Source of the DNA: Gammaproteobacteria bacterium | Lineage (GTDB): Bacteria > Pseudomonadota > Gammaproteobacteria > JACKNK01 | Reading direction: 5' to 3' | DNA length: 64,000 bases | Assembly: GCA_024234895.1 (NCBI GenBank) | Contig: JACKNJ010000008.1 | Span: 62,001 to 126,000, forward strand | Shown: one piece after another, positions 52,058-61,240 of the stretch | Layout of the letters: the number at the start of each line of letters is the position of its first letter | How positions within the stretch are numbered: the first letter of the stretch is position 1 | The notes under the pieces: generated by a model | What the model saw: only the letters and a program-made list of their open reading frames with translations | Databases searched by the model: none | What the model was told of the DNA's origin: nothing | Position numbers and translations under genes: made by a program

Positions 52058-52392
52058 ACCCCGTGCTCGACATCGTGCTCGCGGTGCTGGTGCTCACCGG
52101 CGCCGTATTCACCTTCATCGGCTCGCTGGGACTGGTCCGTCTGCGCGACTTCTACACGCGCCTGCACGGCCCGACCAAGGCGACCACGCTCGGCGTCGGC
52201 TGCCTGCTGATCGCGTCGGCGGTGTATTTCAGTTTCGATGGGGACGGCATCAGCCTGCACGAGGTGCTGGTCACGCTGTTCCTGTTCATCACCGCGCCGG
52301 TGTCGGCGCATCTGCTGTCGATGGCCGCGTTGCACCAGCATCTCCCCTCGCAGGCGCCCGCCCCGGAACCGGAAGACAACGCCGGCAAGTGA
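52054..52392 (+). CDS. mrpG: Mrp antiporter subunit G
   Basis: 112 residues, three spans. The signature GSLGLVRLRDFYTRLHGPTK is followed by TTLGVGCLLIASAV and an ITAPVSAHLLSMAALH span. It is the last gene of the operon; a bidirectional terminator follows at 52419-52456. Confidence 0.94.
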   Translation: MNPVLDIVLAVLVLTGAVFTFIGSLGLVRLRDFYTRLHGPTKATTLGVGCLLIASAVYFSFDGDGISLHEVLVTLFLFITAPVSAHLLSMAALHQHLPSQAPAPEPEDNAGK

Positions 52393-52418
52393 TTCCGGCC
52401 TGGCCGGTCCCCCAACAG

Positions 52419-52456
52419 AAAACGCCCCGCCGTGTTCACACAGGCGGGGCGTTTTT
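52419..52456. terminator. Bidirectional terminator between mrpG and rpoH
   Basis: AAAACGCCCCGCC (52419-52431) and GGCGGGGCGTTTTT (52443-52456) form an 11- to 13-bp stem with flanking A and T runs, so it can end transcripts from both sides. Confidence 0.93.
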
Positions 52457-52478
52457 CACTCCGGACCCGAAACAGCGA

Positions 52479-53345
52479 TCACGCCACCATGCGGCCCCGC
52501 AGCTTCTTGATCGCGTTGTTCTCGATCTGGCGGATGCGCTCGGCGGACACGCCGTATTCGTCGGCGAGATCCTGCAACGTGGCCTTGTCGTCGTTCAGCC
52601 AGCGCCGCTGGAGAATGTCGAGACTGCGCGTATCGAGCTGCTCCAGGGCCTCGCCGAGCCGCTGGTGGGCATCGTTGTCCCAGTCCTCGGCCTCGATCAG
52701 ACAGGCCGGATCGGCGCGGTGATCTTCCAGGTACGCCGCCGGACTGCGGAAGGCCTCGTCGTCATCGCTTTCGGGAGCCGGATCGAAGGACACGTCCGCG
52801 CCGGACATGCGCGATTCCATTTCCAGCACCGTCTCCGGCGGCACGCCGAGATCGTCGGCGACCTGATCGACCTCTTCCTTCGAGAACCAGCCCAGACGCT
52901 TCTTGGCGCTGCGCAGATTGAAGAACAGCTTGCGCTGGGCCTTGGTGGTCGCGACCTTGACGATGCGCCAATTGCGCAGCACGAATTCGTGAATCTCGGC
53001 GCGGATCCAGTGCACGGCGAACGACACCAGACGCACCTTCACGTCGGGGTCGAAACGCTTCACCGCCTTCATCAGGCCGATGTTGCCTTCCTGGATCAGA
53101 TCGGCCAGCGGCAGCCCGTAACCGGTGTAGCCGCGCGCGATGTAGACCACGAAACGCAGATGCGAGAACACCAGCTGGCGCGCGGCGTTCAGGTCACCCT
53201 GATCGCGCAGGCGCACGGCAAGTTCGTGCTCTTCCTCGGCGGAAAGCACGGGGATGCGGTTGACCGCGGAAATGTACGACTCCGCACCGCCGGACGCGGA
53301 CAGCGTCGGCAGATGGAGTTCCTGGGCAATGAGAGCGTGAGTCAT
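52479..53345 (-). CDS. rpoH: RNA polymerase sigma-32 (heat-shock) factor
   Basis: 288 residues from the ATG at 53345, with GGAGG about 11 bases upstream; an ATG at 53369 has no ribosome-binding site. Region 2 contains FVVYIARGYTGYGLPLADLI and the -10 recognition segment; the RpoH box is intact as QRKLFFNLRSAKKRLGWF; region 4.2 ends in the helix-turn-helix LQDLADEYGVSAERIRQIE. It carries a perfect CIRCE operator 50 bases upstream, which points to HrcA control. Confidence 0.96.
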   Translation of the reverse strand: MTHALIAQELHLPTLSASGGAESYISAVNRIPVLSAEEEHELAVRLRDQGDLNAARQLVFSHLRFVVYIARGYTGYGLPLADLIQEGNIGLMKAVKRFDPDVKVRLVSFAVHWIRAEIHEFVLRNWRIVKVATTKAQRKLFFNLRSAKKRLGWFSKEEVDQVADDLGVPPETVLEMESRMSGADVSFDPAPESDDDEAFRSPAAYLEDHRADPACLIEAEDWDNDAHQRLGEALEQLDTRSLDILQRRWLNDDKATLQDLADEYGVSAERIRQIENNAIKKLRGRMVA

Positions 53346-53390
53346 TGGCTTATCGGCCTCCGTCGTCATACAAGTCAGTGGACACACTGA

Positions 53391-53421
53391 AATTTTAGCA
53401 CTCCGCCGATTGGAGTGCTAA
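53391..53421 (-). promoter_or_regulatory. CIRCE operator (HrcA site) over a candidate rpoH promoter
   Basis: TTAGCACTC (53395-53403), nine bases, GAGTGCTAA (53413-53421): a perfect match to the CIRCE consensus with the canonical spacing. On the minus strand, TAAAAT at 53396-53391 is a good -10 and TTAGCA 18 bases before it a passable -35, so the operator would cover the promoter. The rpoH start is 50 bases downstream. The divergent gene at 53527 lies 105 bases the other way and might share the control. Confidence 0.93.
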
Positions 53422-53526
53422 GCCCCGGACAAGTTCCGGGTCTGCACGGTTATTTTCCACCGACACTGGTCATCCGCACCGGGCTGATGTAATTCCTTGA
53501 GCCTTCTCAACACCGGGAGAACCACC

Positions 53527-54024
53527 ATGCGCGCCCGCTTCGTCACCACCCGTTTCCTCATCGCGACCTTCGCCTGTCTGTCATTGCTCGGCTTTGGCGC
53601 CCGGGCTGGCGATCCGGCTGGCGTCTACAGCCGCACGACCTCGCTGCCGCTCGACCAGGCCTATACGCGGCTCTACGAGGCCCTGGAGGCGGAACGCTTC
53701 TGGGTGGTGTTCGAGTCCGACATGGGCAGTCGCATGGAGTCGATGCGCGAGCGCTGGGGCGCGGACTACAACCGCCACAACCTGACCGGGGTGCGTTCCA
53801 TGGTGTTCTGCAATCTCGACTGGACCCACCGCGTCGCCAACGCAGCGCCCGAACTGCTCGCGCTGTGCCCGCTGCATCTGAGCGTTTACGGTCAGGACGG
53901 GCAAACCGTCGTGGTCATGCCCCGACCGTCCGCGATCGCTGCGGGCAGTGATGGTGCGACGACCGCCAGCGAGCTGGAGACTCAGCTGATCGGCGTGATC
54001 GACGCCGCACTGCGCGGCGACTGA
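53527..54024 (+). CDS. Exported DUF302-like protein
   Basis: 165 residues from the ATG at 53527 (GGGAG upstream); an in-frame TTG at 53497 is unlikely. A signal peptide (LIATFACLSLLGFGARAG) is followed by one domain with FESDMGSRMES, SMVFCNLDWTHRVANAAPEL and VYGQDGQTVVVMPRP, the DUF302 pattern. Probably periplasmic. DUF302 proteins are of unknown function. Confidence 0.8.
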   Translation: MRARFVTTRFLIATFACLSLLGFGARAGDPAGVYSRTTSLPLDQAYTRLYEALEAERFWVVFESDMGSRMESMRERWGADYNRHNLTGVRSMVFCNLDWTHRVANAAPELLALCPLHLSVYGQDGQTVVVMPRPSAIAAGSDGATTASELETQLIGVIDAALRGD

Positions 54025-54034
54025 ACACCCCGGC

Positions 54035-56833
54035 TTATTCGTTCGCGCGCAGTTCCCGCAACAGGACCTCCGCGTCCGCGCGCCCCGGGAATTCGCCCTT
54101 CATCAGCATCAGGCGCTGCAACTCGCGACGCGCACCATTGAGATCGCCCGCCTGGTACAGCGCGAACGCGTAGTGGTAACGCACCTCGGGGATGCCACGC
54201 GCGCCCTCGACCGCCGATTGCAGAATCGGCACCGCCTCGTCGGCCACGCCCTCCTGCACCAGCATCCAGCCGTAGGTATCGGCGGCGGCCGCCGAATCCG
54301 GCTTCGCCTCCCAGGCCCGCCGCGCGTAATCGATCGCATTCGGATTGTTTTCCTGACGCAGCAGCAAAGCGAGGTTGTTGAGGGCGACGAAGTGGTTCGG
54401 TCGGATCTTGATGACCTCGCGATACTCGCGGATGGCGCCGAACGGGTCCTTGCCCTCCCGGTAGGCAATCGCCAGCAACAGGCGCGCTTCCACGTCCTGC
54501 GGGTTATCCCTCAGCCAGGTTTCCAGAAAACCACGCGCCGCCGCCTCGCCCTCGACCTCCCGGCTGGCGCGATATATCTGCGTGGCCAGACCGGTACTCG
54601 GCTTCATTGCCTGGGCCTTGCGGTACTGGACCAGCGCGTCCTTGAACTTCCGTTCGCGGAACATCACGTCGCCCTGCAACTGGAAGCCAATCGGGTCATC
54701 GGGATTCGCTTGCTGGATCGCCTTGATCGTCTCCAGCGCCTCATCGACCTTGCCGACCCGCAGTTGCATGTCCGCCTGCATCGCGCGGATGTTGCTCTGT
54801 CCGGGGAAGCGTTTGACCAGTTCCTCGACCTGCTCCAGCGCGCCGGAGACGTCTCCGTTCGCGCGCAGCGCGTTCGCCAGCGCCAGATAGGCCTGCGGGT
54901 TGTTCGGCTGAGCCTCGACGATCTGCCGGAACGTGACCAGGGCACTGGCGGCCTCGCCACTCTCCATCTGCACGTTCGCCATCAGCTCGAGCACCTGCGG
55001 GTCCTTGGGGTTCTTCTCGACCAGGGCGCGCGTGATGTTCATCGCCTTCAAGGGCTCGCCGTTGGCCAGGTATTGACGACCCAGCCGGAGACCGACCTGC
55101 GGGTTGCCCGGATTGTTCGTCCAGGCACGCTCCAGCCAGATCATGGCCTCCTGCGGATCATTCTGGCGCGCGGCCACGCCCGCCAGTTCGACCATCGCGC
55201 TGCCGTTGCCCGCGTCGTAATCGAGGATGCCGAGCAGACGCTGCTTGGCGCGGCCCGGTTCCCCGTCGAGGTTATCCAGGCGTGCGAGATTCAGCGCCGC
55301 GACCGTGAACTTGGGGTCCATCGACAAGGCCTGTTCGAAGGCAAGCCGCGCATTTTCCCTGTCCTTCAAGCCCAGGAAGGCCGCCCCCATCAGATTGAAC
55401 GGGATCGGGCTGTTGGGACTTTTCTCCGCCAGCGCGCGGGCCGCTTCGACCGCCTGCTGGTGTTCGCCGTTCGCGATATTGGCCAGGATCAACAGCAGGT
55501 CGGCACGGGTGGCCTCCGTAGGGTTCAGGTCGATCGCCGCCTGCAAGTCCTTGACCGCTTCCTCATCACGCCCGGCCGCGAACTTGCCGACCGCCAGCTG
55601 CGTGCGCAGACGCGTCGAATCGGGCGCGTCCTTGCTGGCCTCCTCCAGGAACTTGGCCGCGCGCTCACCCTCACCGGCCTGGATGTACGCGTTACCGATC
55701 AGCGTGGCGAGTTCCGGGTCCTGGCGTGCCTGCTCATCCAGGCCGCTCAACACCGACAGGGCCCGCGCCGGGTTGTTCAGGCGCAGTTCCGTGGAGGCGA
55801 GCATCTTGCGCGCGTCGATGTTGTCCGGACGTTCGCTGAGGTACTGCGACAACTGGATTTCAGCCTGCGTGTACTGCCCGGTCGTGTAATTGACCGTGCC
55901 CGCCAGCAACAGGCTGGGCAGGTGATTGGGCAGGGCACGCAGCGACTCCTGCAACTTGACCTGCGCGGCTTCCGGATTGTTGTTGTGGAAATCCACGACC
56001 GCACCGAGATACGCCGCGAACGGGTGCGAAGGCCGGATCTTGCGGACCTCTTTCAGATGCTTGTCGGCAGCCTCGAAGTCGTTGAGCTCGACCGCGGCGG
56101 CCGCCGCGCCAAGTTGGGCGAGGAAGTTGGTCGGCTCGATATCCAGCGCCGCCAGGAAGTCATCGTGCGCACTGCGGTAATCGTTGCGCTTGCGGGCCAG
56201 TTCGCCGCGCAGCACCCAACAATCGATGCATTCCTCGCCGCCACGCAAACCGCGATTGATGTAGTCGAGCGCCTTGGCATCCTCCCCCGCCTCCATCGCG
56301 ATCCGCGCCATACCGACCAGGGCGTCGGGGAACCCCGGACGGAGCTTCAGCGCGGTCTGCAACTGATCCTCCGCGGACACCAGATTGTTCAAGCCGAGCT
56401 CGGCCAGACCACGCAGCGTCGCAACCTCCGCCCGTACCACCTGCGGGGCGTAGCGGTCTTCGCGGATCTCATCGATCACGCGCTGGTATGCCGCCTGCAA
56501 CAACATCGCCTTGCCGCGCGGATAGAGCAATGTGTTGGCATCGACACCCCGTTTCGCGGCCTGCTCGAATTCCTTCTCGGCCCCCTCGCCGAAACCCAGG
56601 CGCAGATACACATCGCCGAGCATGTAGCGGGCCTCGCCGTCATCCGGCACCTTCTGCAAGCGGTTCTTCAGCTCGATGACGACCGACTTGAGATCCTTCT
56701 TTTCCAGGAAGTCGAGCGCCCGGCCCATGTGATCGACCTCCGCGAACGTCGGCGTGGACGCAAGCAGAAGGCCCAGCAACACGCCCTGCCGCAACCAGCG
56801 GCGGGTCGGAATGGGAGTCGGATGACGGAACAT
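54035..56833 (-). CDS. prsT: PrsT-like TPR protein of PEP-CTERM/exosortase systems
   Basis: 932 residues from the ATG at 56833, with AGGTG about eight bases upstream. A signal peptide (GVLLGLLLASTPTFA) without a lipobox cysteine is followed by more than twenty TPR units through to the C-terminus. The start of the mature part (ALDFLEKKDLKSVVIELKN) and the late ADTYGWMLVQEGVADEAVPI match the long TPR protein family encoded with PEP-CTERM exopolysaccharide loci. It probably sits in the periplasm and supports polymer assembly or export. It is not next to an exosortase here; a PEP-CTERM-like substrate lies 6 kb away. Confidence 0.85.
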   Translation of the reverse strand: MFRHPTPIPTRRWLRQGVLLGLLLASTPTFAEVDHMGRALDFLEKKDLKSVVIELKNRLQKVPDDGEARYMLGDVYLRLGFGEGAEKEFEQAAKRGVDANTLLYPRGKAMLLQAAYQRVIDEIREDRYAPQVVRAEVATLRGLAELGLNNLVSAEDQLQTALKLRPGFPDALVGMARIAMEAGEDAKALDYINRGLRGGEECIDCWVLRGELARKRNDYRSAHDDFLAALDIEPTNFLAQLGAAAAAVELNDFEAADKHLKEVRKIRPSHPFAAYLGAVVDFHNNNPEAAQVKLQESLRALPNHLPSLLLAGTVNYTTGQYTQAEIQLSQYLSERPDNIDARKMLASTELRLNNPARALSVLSGLDEQARQDPELATLIGNAYIQAGEGERAAKFLEEASKDAPDSTRLRTQLAVGKFAAGRDEEAVKDLQAAIDLNPTEATRADLLLILANIANGEHQQAVEAARALAEKSPNSPIPFNLMGAAFLGLKDRENARLAFEQALSMDPKFTVAALNLARLDNLDGEPGRAKQRLLGILDYDAGNGSAMVELAGVAARQNDPQEAMIWLERAWTNNPGNPQVGLRLGRQYLANGEPLKAMNITRALVEKNPKDPQVLELMANVQMESGEAASALVTFRQIVEAQPNNPQAYLALANALRANGDVSGALEQVEELVKRFPGQSNIRAMQADMQLRVGKVDEALETIKAIQQANPDDPIGFQLQGDVMFRERKFKDALVQYRKAQAMKPSTGLATQIYRASREVEGEAAARGFLETWLRDNPQDVEARLLLAIAYREGKDPFGAIREYREVIKIRPNHFVALNNLALLLRQENNPNAIDYARRAWEAKPDSAAAADTYGWMLVQEGVADEAVPILQSAVEGARGIPEVRYHYAFALYQAGDLNGARRELQRLMLMKGEFPGRADAEVLLRELRANE

Positions 56834-56946
56834 AAGGTTCACCTGTGTTCGCGACCGCCATGCGGCCACGGTCGAACTGCCGCCGGGGAACATTCGGGTG
56901 CGGTCGCGCGCGTTCCGCGCGGCCCCTCGAACCCCGGCAATGGTTA

Positions 56947-57113
56947 CGGAACCTCTGATCTGTTCAGGCCCGGCTCGGCTGGATGGCTGCAAGCGTGGAT
57001 TTCAAGGCGCGAAACGCGGTGAATAGTCGGCTATTCACCAGTTTTGCAACGCAGAAAGCCGCGCTTGCAGGCTTCAGATGAACGGGCATGAATTAATCAG
57101 GAGTTCCTTAGCG
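56947..57113. repeat. Palindromic element, copy F (same outer ends as copy A, different core)
   Basis: The outer ends GGAACCTCTGATCTGTTCAG and, on the right, the complement of GGAACTCCTGATTAATTCAT match the outer ends of copy A, including the GGCTGGATGGCTG that follows. The core is different: CTGCAAGCGTGGATTTC pairs imperfectly with a right arm ending GCCGCGCTTGCAG, around GGTGAATAGTCGGCTATTCACC. It ends three bases before the ppx stop codon. Confidence 0.75.
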
Positions 57114-57115
57114 GG

Positions 57116-58633
57116 CTATCTGTATTTGAGACGGAAGCCAACGGCCTTGAGGCGGCTGGCCTCCTGTTTCAGATCGGCGGCGGTCAGGGGGCGTTCCTCC
57201 AACCAACCCTCGGGGAAGGATAGACGCAGTTTTCCGTCCTCCAACGCCAGCCCGTATTCGACGTCATCGCGATCCGAACGTTCCCGATGCAGCACCACGG
57301 CGAGGCGCAGCAGCACGCACAAACGCCGCGCGGATTCCTGCACCGGTTCGGGCAGGGCATCGAAGGTCTCGACCGGGAATTTGCGGCGATGGCCGCGCAC
57401 CAGCGCCGCCAGCACCCGCTGATCCTGTCGCGAGAAGCCGGAGAGGTCGGCGTGCGCGAGCAGATAGCCGCCGTGCTTGTGGTACTGGGTGTGCGACACC
57501 GCGATGCCGAGCTCGTGCAGGGTCGCGGCCCAGCGCAGGATGTCGCGGTCGGCAACCGGGTCCAGACCCCATTCGGTGCCGACCCGGTCGAGGTGCGAGA
57601 TCGCCGTCCTGGCGACGCGCTCGGCCTGCTCCATGTCGATGCTGAAACGCCTGGCGATCGCATTCACGGTGCGTTCGCGCGCATCCTCATGGCGGATGCG
57701 GCCCAGCAGGTCATAGATCAGCCCCTCGCGCAGGGCCTCCTTGGAGACCTGCATGCGCTGGATGCCGATGGCCTCGAACACGCCCATCAGCACCGCGAAA
57801 CCGCCGGCGAACACCGGCCGACGCTCGTCGGACAGACCGGCCAGGCTGATCCGGTCGACGTGACCGGCCTCGATCAGGTGGTTGCGGATCAGGTGCATCG
57901 CCTCGAGGGTGATGCTGCCGTCCTCGGACCAGCCGTTCTCCTGGCAGATCGCGCCGATCGACTTGATCGTGCCGGAACTGCCGATCGCCAGATGCCAGCC
58001 GGCACGCAGATAGGCCTGCTGGATGGGGCGCAGTTCCAGACGCGCGTCCAGCACAGCCTTGTACATTGCGCGCGGTGTGATCTCGCCGTTCTGGAAGCGC
58101 TTCACGGCCATGCTCACGCAGCCCATGTGCACGGACTCGCGCATGACCGTCTTGAAGCCCTCGCCGATGATCAGCTCGGTGGAGCCACCGCCGATGTCCA
58201 CGACCAGTCGGCGTTCATCATTCGCCTGCAAGCCCTGCGCGACGCCGAGATAGATCAGGCGCGCCTCTTCACGACCCGCGATGACCTCGATCGGATGCCC
58301 CAGCGCGATCTCCGCCTTGCGCCGGAAGTGCTCGCCGTTGCGCGCCGCGCGCAGCGTGTTGGTGCCGACCGCGCGCACGCTGCCGCGCGGCATGCCGGAC
58401 AGGCGCTGCCCGAAGCGTTCCAGGCACGCGATCGCCCGGTCCTGGGCTTCGGCATCGATGAACTTCTCGTCGTCCAGACCGGCGGCGAGACGCACCATCT
58501 CGCGCACCTTGTCGATGATCTGAACCTGACCGTCGACGACGCGCGCCACGATCATATGGAAGCTGTTGGAACCCAGGTCGATCGCGGCCACGACCTCCGG
58601 GGTCTGGGCAGGGGCAAAGCCGAATCCGAGCAT
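57116..58633 (-). CDS. ppx: Exopolyphosphatase, Ppx/GppA family
   Basis: Hydrolyses terminal phosphates from polyphosphate. 505 residues, close to E. coli Ppx rather than the shorter GppA-only type. The actin-like ATPase domain opens VVAAIDLGSNSFHMIVARV; the second phosphate loop is VVDIGGGSTELIIGEG; the C-terminal HD-like domain includes HELGIAVSHTQYHKHGGYLL. It stands alone; no ppk is visible in the window. Confidence 0.93.
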   Translation of the reverse strand: MLGFGFAPAQTPEVVAAIDLGSNSFHMIVARVVDGQVQIIDKVREMVRLAAGLDDEKFIDAEAQDRAIACLERFGQRLSGMPRGSVRAVGTNTLRAARNGEHFRRKAEIALGHPIEVIAGREEARLIYLGVAQGLQANDERRLVVDIGGGSTELIIGEGFKTVMRESVHMGCVSMAVKRFQNGEITPRAMYKAVLDARLELRPIQQAYLRAGWHLAIGSSGTIKSIGAICQENGWSEDGSITLEAMHLIRNHLIEAGHVDRISLAGLSDERRPVFAGGFAVLMGVFEAIGIQRMQVSKEALREGLIYDLLGRIRHEDARERTVNAIARRFSIDMEQAERVARTAISHLDRVGTEWGLDPVADRDILRWAATLHELGIAVSHTQYHKHGGYLLAHADLSGFSRQDQRVLAALVRGHRRKFPVETFDALPEPVQESARRLCVLLRLAVVLHRERSDRDDVEYGLALEDGKLRLSFPEGWLEERPLTAADLKQEASRLKAVGFRLKYR

Positions 58634-58707
58634 CGCTACATCCGGTGGGGAATTTTCGCCGGACTCTACTGCGAGCCGCGCGACCGGTCCATGCGCAAAT
58701 GGCGCGC

Positions 58708-58770
58708 CGGCTTCGACTCCGCCCAGCCAGCGGGAGGCCGTGTCGCTGGCTGAGCGGAGTCGAAGCCAGC
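58708..58770. repeat. Palindromic repeat, GCTGGCTGAGCGGAGTCGAA family, copy 2
   Basis: CCGGCTTCGACTCCGCCCAG on the left pairs with GCTGAGCGGAGTCGAAGCCA on the right. It closely matches the element at 22318-22380 and lies between the divergent genes ppx and recQ, so it cannot be a terminator for either. Confidence 0.75.
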
Positions 58771-58807
58771 CCCAACGAGACGCTGCCGCGCGCTACCATC
58801 CGCCCCC

Positions 58808-60610
58808 ATGCAGACACCCCTCGACGTCCTCCGCGAAGTCTACGGTTACCCCGCGTTCCGCCCCCATCAGCAACAGATCATCGAAGACGTGATCGCCGGG
58901 CGGAACACCTTCGTGCTGATGCCCACCGGCGGCGGCAAATCGCTGTGCTACCAGATCCCCGCGCTGATCCGCCCCGGCACCGCGATCGTGGTCTCGCCGC
59001 TGATCTCGCTGATGAAGGATCAGGTCGACGCGCTGACCGCGCTGGGCGTGCAGGCCGCGTACTACAACTCCTCGCTCGACGCCGAGACCGCGCGCCAGAC
59101 TCTCGCCCGCTTCCACGCCGGCGAACTCGACCTGCTCTACGTCGCCCCGGAGCGCCTGATGACGCCCGGCTTCCAGACCCGTCTGGACGAAATCGACATC
59201 AACCTGTTCGCCATCGACGAAGCGCACTGCGTGTCGCAATGGGGCCACGATTTCCGCCCCGAATACGTCCAGCTCGGCGAGCTGCGCGAACGCTTCCCGC
59301 ACGTCCCGCTCATCGCCCTGACCGCGACCGCCGACCCGCAGACCCGCACCGACATCCTCCAGCGCCTGCGCCTGCACGACGCGCAAGTCCACATCACCGG
59401 CTTCGACCGCCCCAACATCCGCTACACGGTGCTGGAGAAGCGCAAACCGCTGGACCAGTTGTTCGAGTTCCTCAGCAACCGCCCGAACCAGTCCGGCATC
59501 GTCTACGCGCTGTCGCGCAAGCGCGTCGAGGAGACTGCGGAGAAGTTGCGGGCCGAAGGCTTCAAGGCCCTGCCCTATCACGCCGGTCTGCCGGCCATCG
59601 AACGCTCGCGGGCGCATGAGGCCTTCCTGCGCGACGAGGTCGACGTGGTGGTCGCCACGGTCGCCTTCGGCATGGGCATCGACAAACCCAACGTCCGCTT
59701 CGTCGTGCACTACGACCTGCCCAAGAACATCGAGGGCTACTACCAGGAAACCGGCCGCGCCGGCCGCGACGGCCTGCCCTCCGACGCCCTGCTGCTGTTC
59801 GGCGCGCAGGACATCGTCACCGCCCGCCGTCTGGTCGAGAACTCCGAAAACGAAGAACAGAAGCGCATCGAGATTCACAAACTGAATGCGATGGTCGGCT
59901 TCGCCGAGGCCCTCACCTGCCGCCGCCGCGTGCTGCTCGGCTACTTCGGCGAGGACCTGGCCTGCGACTGCGGCAACTGCGACGTCTGCGACGACCCGCC
60001 GGAACGCTTCGACGCCACCGAAGACGCCCGCAAGGCGCTGTCCTGCGTCTATCGCGTCGGCCAACGCTTCGGCATGAAACACGTCGTCGACGTGCTGCGC
60101 GGCATGGACAACGAACGCATCCGCTCCCTGCAACACGACCGCCTGAGCACCTACGCGATCGGCAAGGACAAATCCGAGGCCGAGTGGAGCAGCATCCTCC
60201 GCCAGCTCATCCACCACGGCTATCTGGTCCAGGACATCGCCAACTACTCGGTGCTGCAACTCACCGAAGCCGCGCGCCCGCTGCTGCGCGGCGAACTCAC
60301 CCTCGAACTCGGCCGCCCGCGCATCAAGGAAACGAAGCCCAAACGCCGTCGCCGCGCCACCGAGATCGACATGTCGGCGGTCGACGAAATGCTCTTCGAG
60401 GAACTGCGCATCCTCCGCAAACGCCTCGCCGACGACGCCGACGTCCCGCCCTACGTCGTCTTCAGCGACGCCACCTTGAGCCAGATGGCAGCGCAGTTCC
60501 CGTCAAATGACGCCGAACTCCTCGAAATCAGCGGCGTCGGCCAGACCAAGCTGGAACGCTACGGTCGCTTCTTCCTCGACGCCATCGACGAGCACCGCAA
60601 TCGGATGTAG
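58808..60610 (+). CDS. recQ: ATP-dependent DNA helicase RecQ
   Basis: 3'-5' helicase of recombination and fork repair, 600 residues. Walker A MPTGGGKSLCYQIPA, DEAH box AIDEAHCVSQWGHDF, motif VI QETGRAGRDG, zinc-binding cysteines in CDCGNCDVC, then the RQC domain and a C-terminal HRDC domain. Length and domain order equal E. coli RecQ. No strong ribosome-binding site precedes the ATG at 58808. Confidence 0.97.
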   Translation: MQTPLDVLREVYGYPAFRPHQQQIIEDVIAGRNTFVLMPTGGGKSLCYQIPALIRPGTAIVVSPLISLMKDQVDALTALGVQAAYYNSSLDAETARQTLARFHAGELDLLYVAPERLMTPGFQTRLDEIDINLFAIDEAHCVSQWGHDFRPEYVQLGELRERFPHVPLIALTATADPQTRTDILQRLRLHDAQVHITGFDRPNIRYTVLEKRKPLDQLFEFLSNRPNQSGIVYALSRKRVEETAEKLRAEGFKALPYHAGLPAIERSRAHEAFLRDEVDVVVATVAFGMGIDKPNVRFVVHYDLPKNIEGYYQETGRAGRDGLPSDALLLFGAQDIVTARRLVENSENEEQKRIEIHKLNAMVGFAEALTCRRRVLLGYFGEDLACDCGNCDVCDDPPERFDATEDARKALSCVYRVGQRFGMKHVVDVLRGMDNERIRSLQHDRLSTYAIGKDKSEAEWSSILRQLIHHGYLVQDIANYSVLQLTEAARPLLRGELTLELGRPRIKETKPKRRRRATEIDMSAVDEMLFEELRILRKRLADDADVPPYVVFSDATLSQMAAQFPSNDAELLEISGVGQTKLERYGRFFLDAIDEHRNRM

Positions 60611-60612
60611 CC

Positions 60613-60732
60613 CCCGTAGGATGGGCAAAGGACCGAAGGGACGTGCCCATCAACGACCGTCGGCAACCCTCACCGCTCAGGACAAACCGAGACTCTCACG
60701 ATGGGCACGCTGCGCTTTGCCCATCCTACGGG
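60613..60732. repeat. Palindromic repeat after recQ
   Basis: CCCGTAGGATGGGCAAAG and CTTTGCCCATCCTACGGG form perfect outer arms; an inner pair GACGTGCCCATC/GATGGGCACGCTGC continues the stem. It lies between the convergent genes recQ and the exported protein at 60735, ending two bases before the latter's stop codon. Confidence 0.8.
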
Positions 60733-60734
60733 CT

Positions 60735-61217
60735 TCACTCCGAGCAGGACGGATCCTCATCCGCGATGTACGGCCTGCCGGTTTTCGGATTCACGGTCTG
60801 CTGCAACTTGCGGAAGAAGATGTCTGCCTTTCCACCGACTGCCCCGTCGTACAGATCATCCACCGGATAGATCAGCTTTTCTGGCGCCCTGCCGGCAACG
60901 ATCATGCGCAGCGTCCCCGGTGCCAGTTCCCCCGGCGCGGCCTCCACGGCGACTGTTCTCACCCCGTCCCTGCTCAATACGTCCTCGCCTCTCTGGGCAG
61001 CCCACAGGTTGTCGCGATCGACAAACAACACCACCCGACCGCCCCGACTCGCGGACATCATCGCCGCCTGTTGCAGGGTATAGGACTGTCCCGCCACCGG
61101 GTCGATCGCGGGCACACAATCGCGCGCCCCAGGCTGCGCCCAGACTTCACCCACCAGGATCGAGACCGCGAAAAGCAACGCCCCAAACGCACGCCGCTCA
61201 ACCTTTACCTCCATCAT
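60735..61217 (-). CDS. Exported protein of unknown function
   Basis: 160 residues. The ATG at 61217 has GGGAGG five bases upstream. A signal peptide (FGALLFAVSILVGEVWA) should be cleaved before QPG. The mature part is a single domain with the cysteines far apart (near each end), so a disulfide is possible. I do not recognise the family. It has a palindromic repeat on each side. Confidence 0.72.
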   Translation of the reverse strand: MMEVKVERRAFGALLFAVSILVGEVWAQPGARDCVPAIDPVAGQSYTLQQAAMMSASRGGRVVLFVDRDNLWAAQRGEDVLSRDGVRTVAVEAAPGELAPGTLRMIVAGRAPEKLIYPVDDLYDGAVGGKADIFFRKLQQTVNPKTGRPYIADEDPSCSE

Positions 61218-61240
61218 CCAACCCTCCCGCTTTCATGGCC

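Noticed and set aside
54173..57022. 949-codon open frame on the plus strand opposite prsT
   Set aside because: Shadow of the TPR gene; no domain and biased composition.
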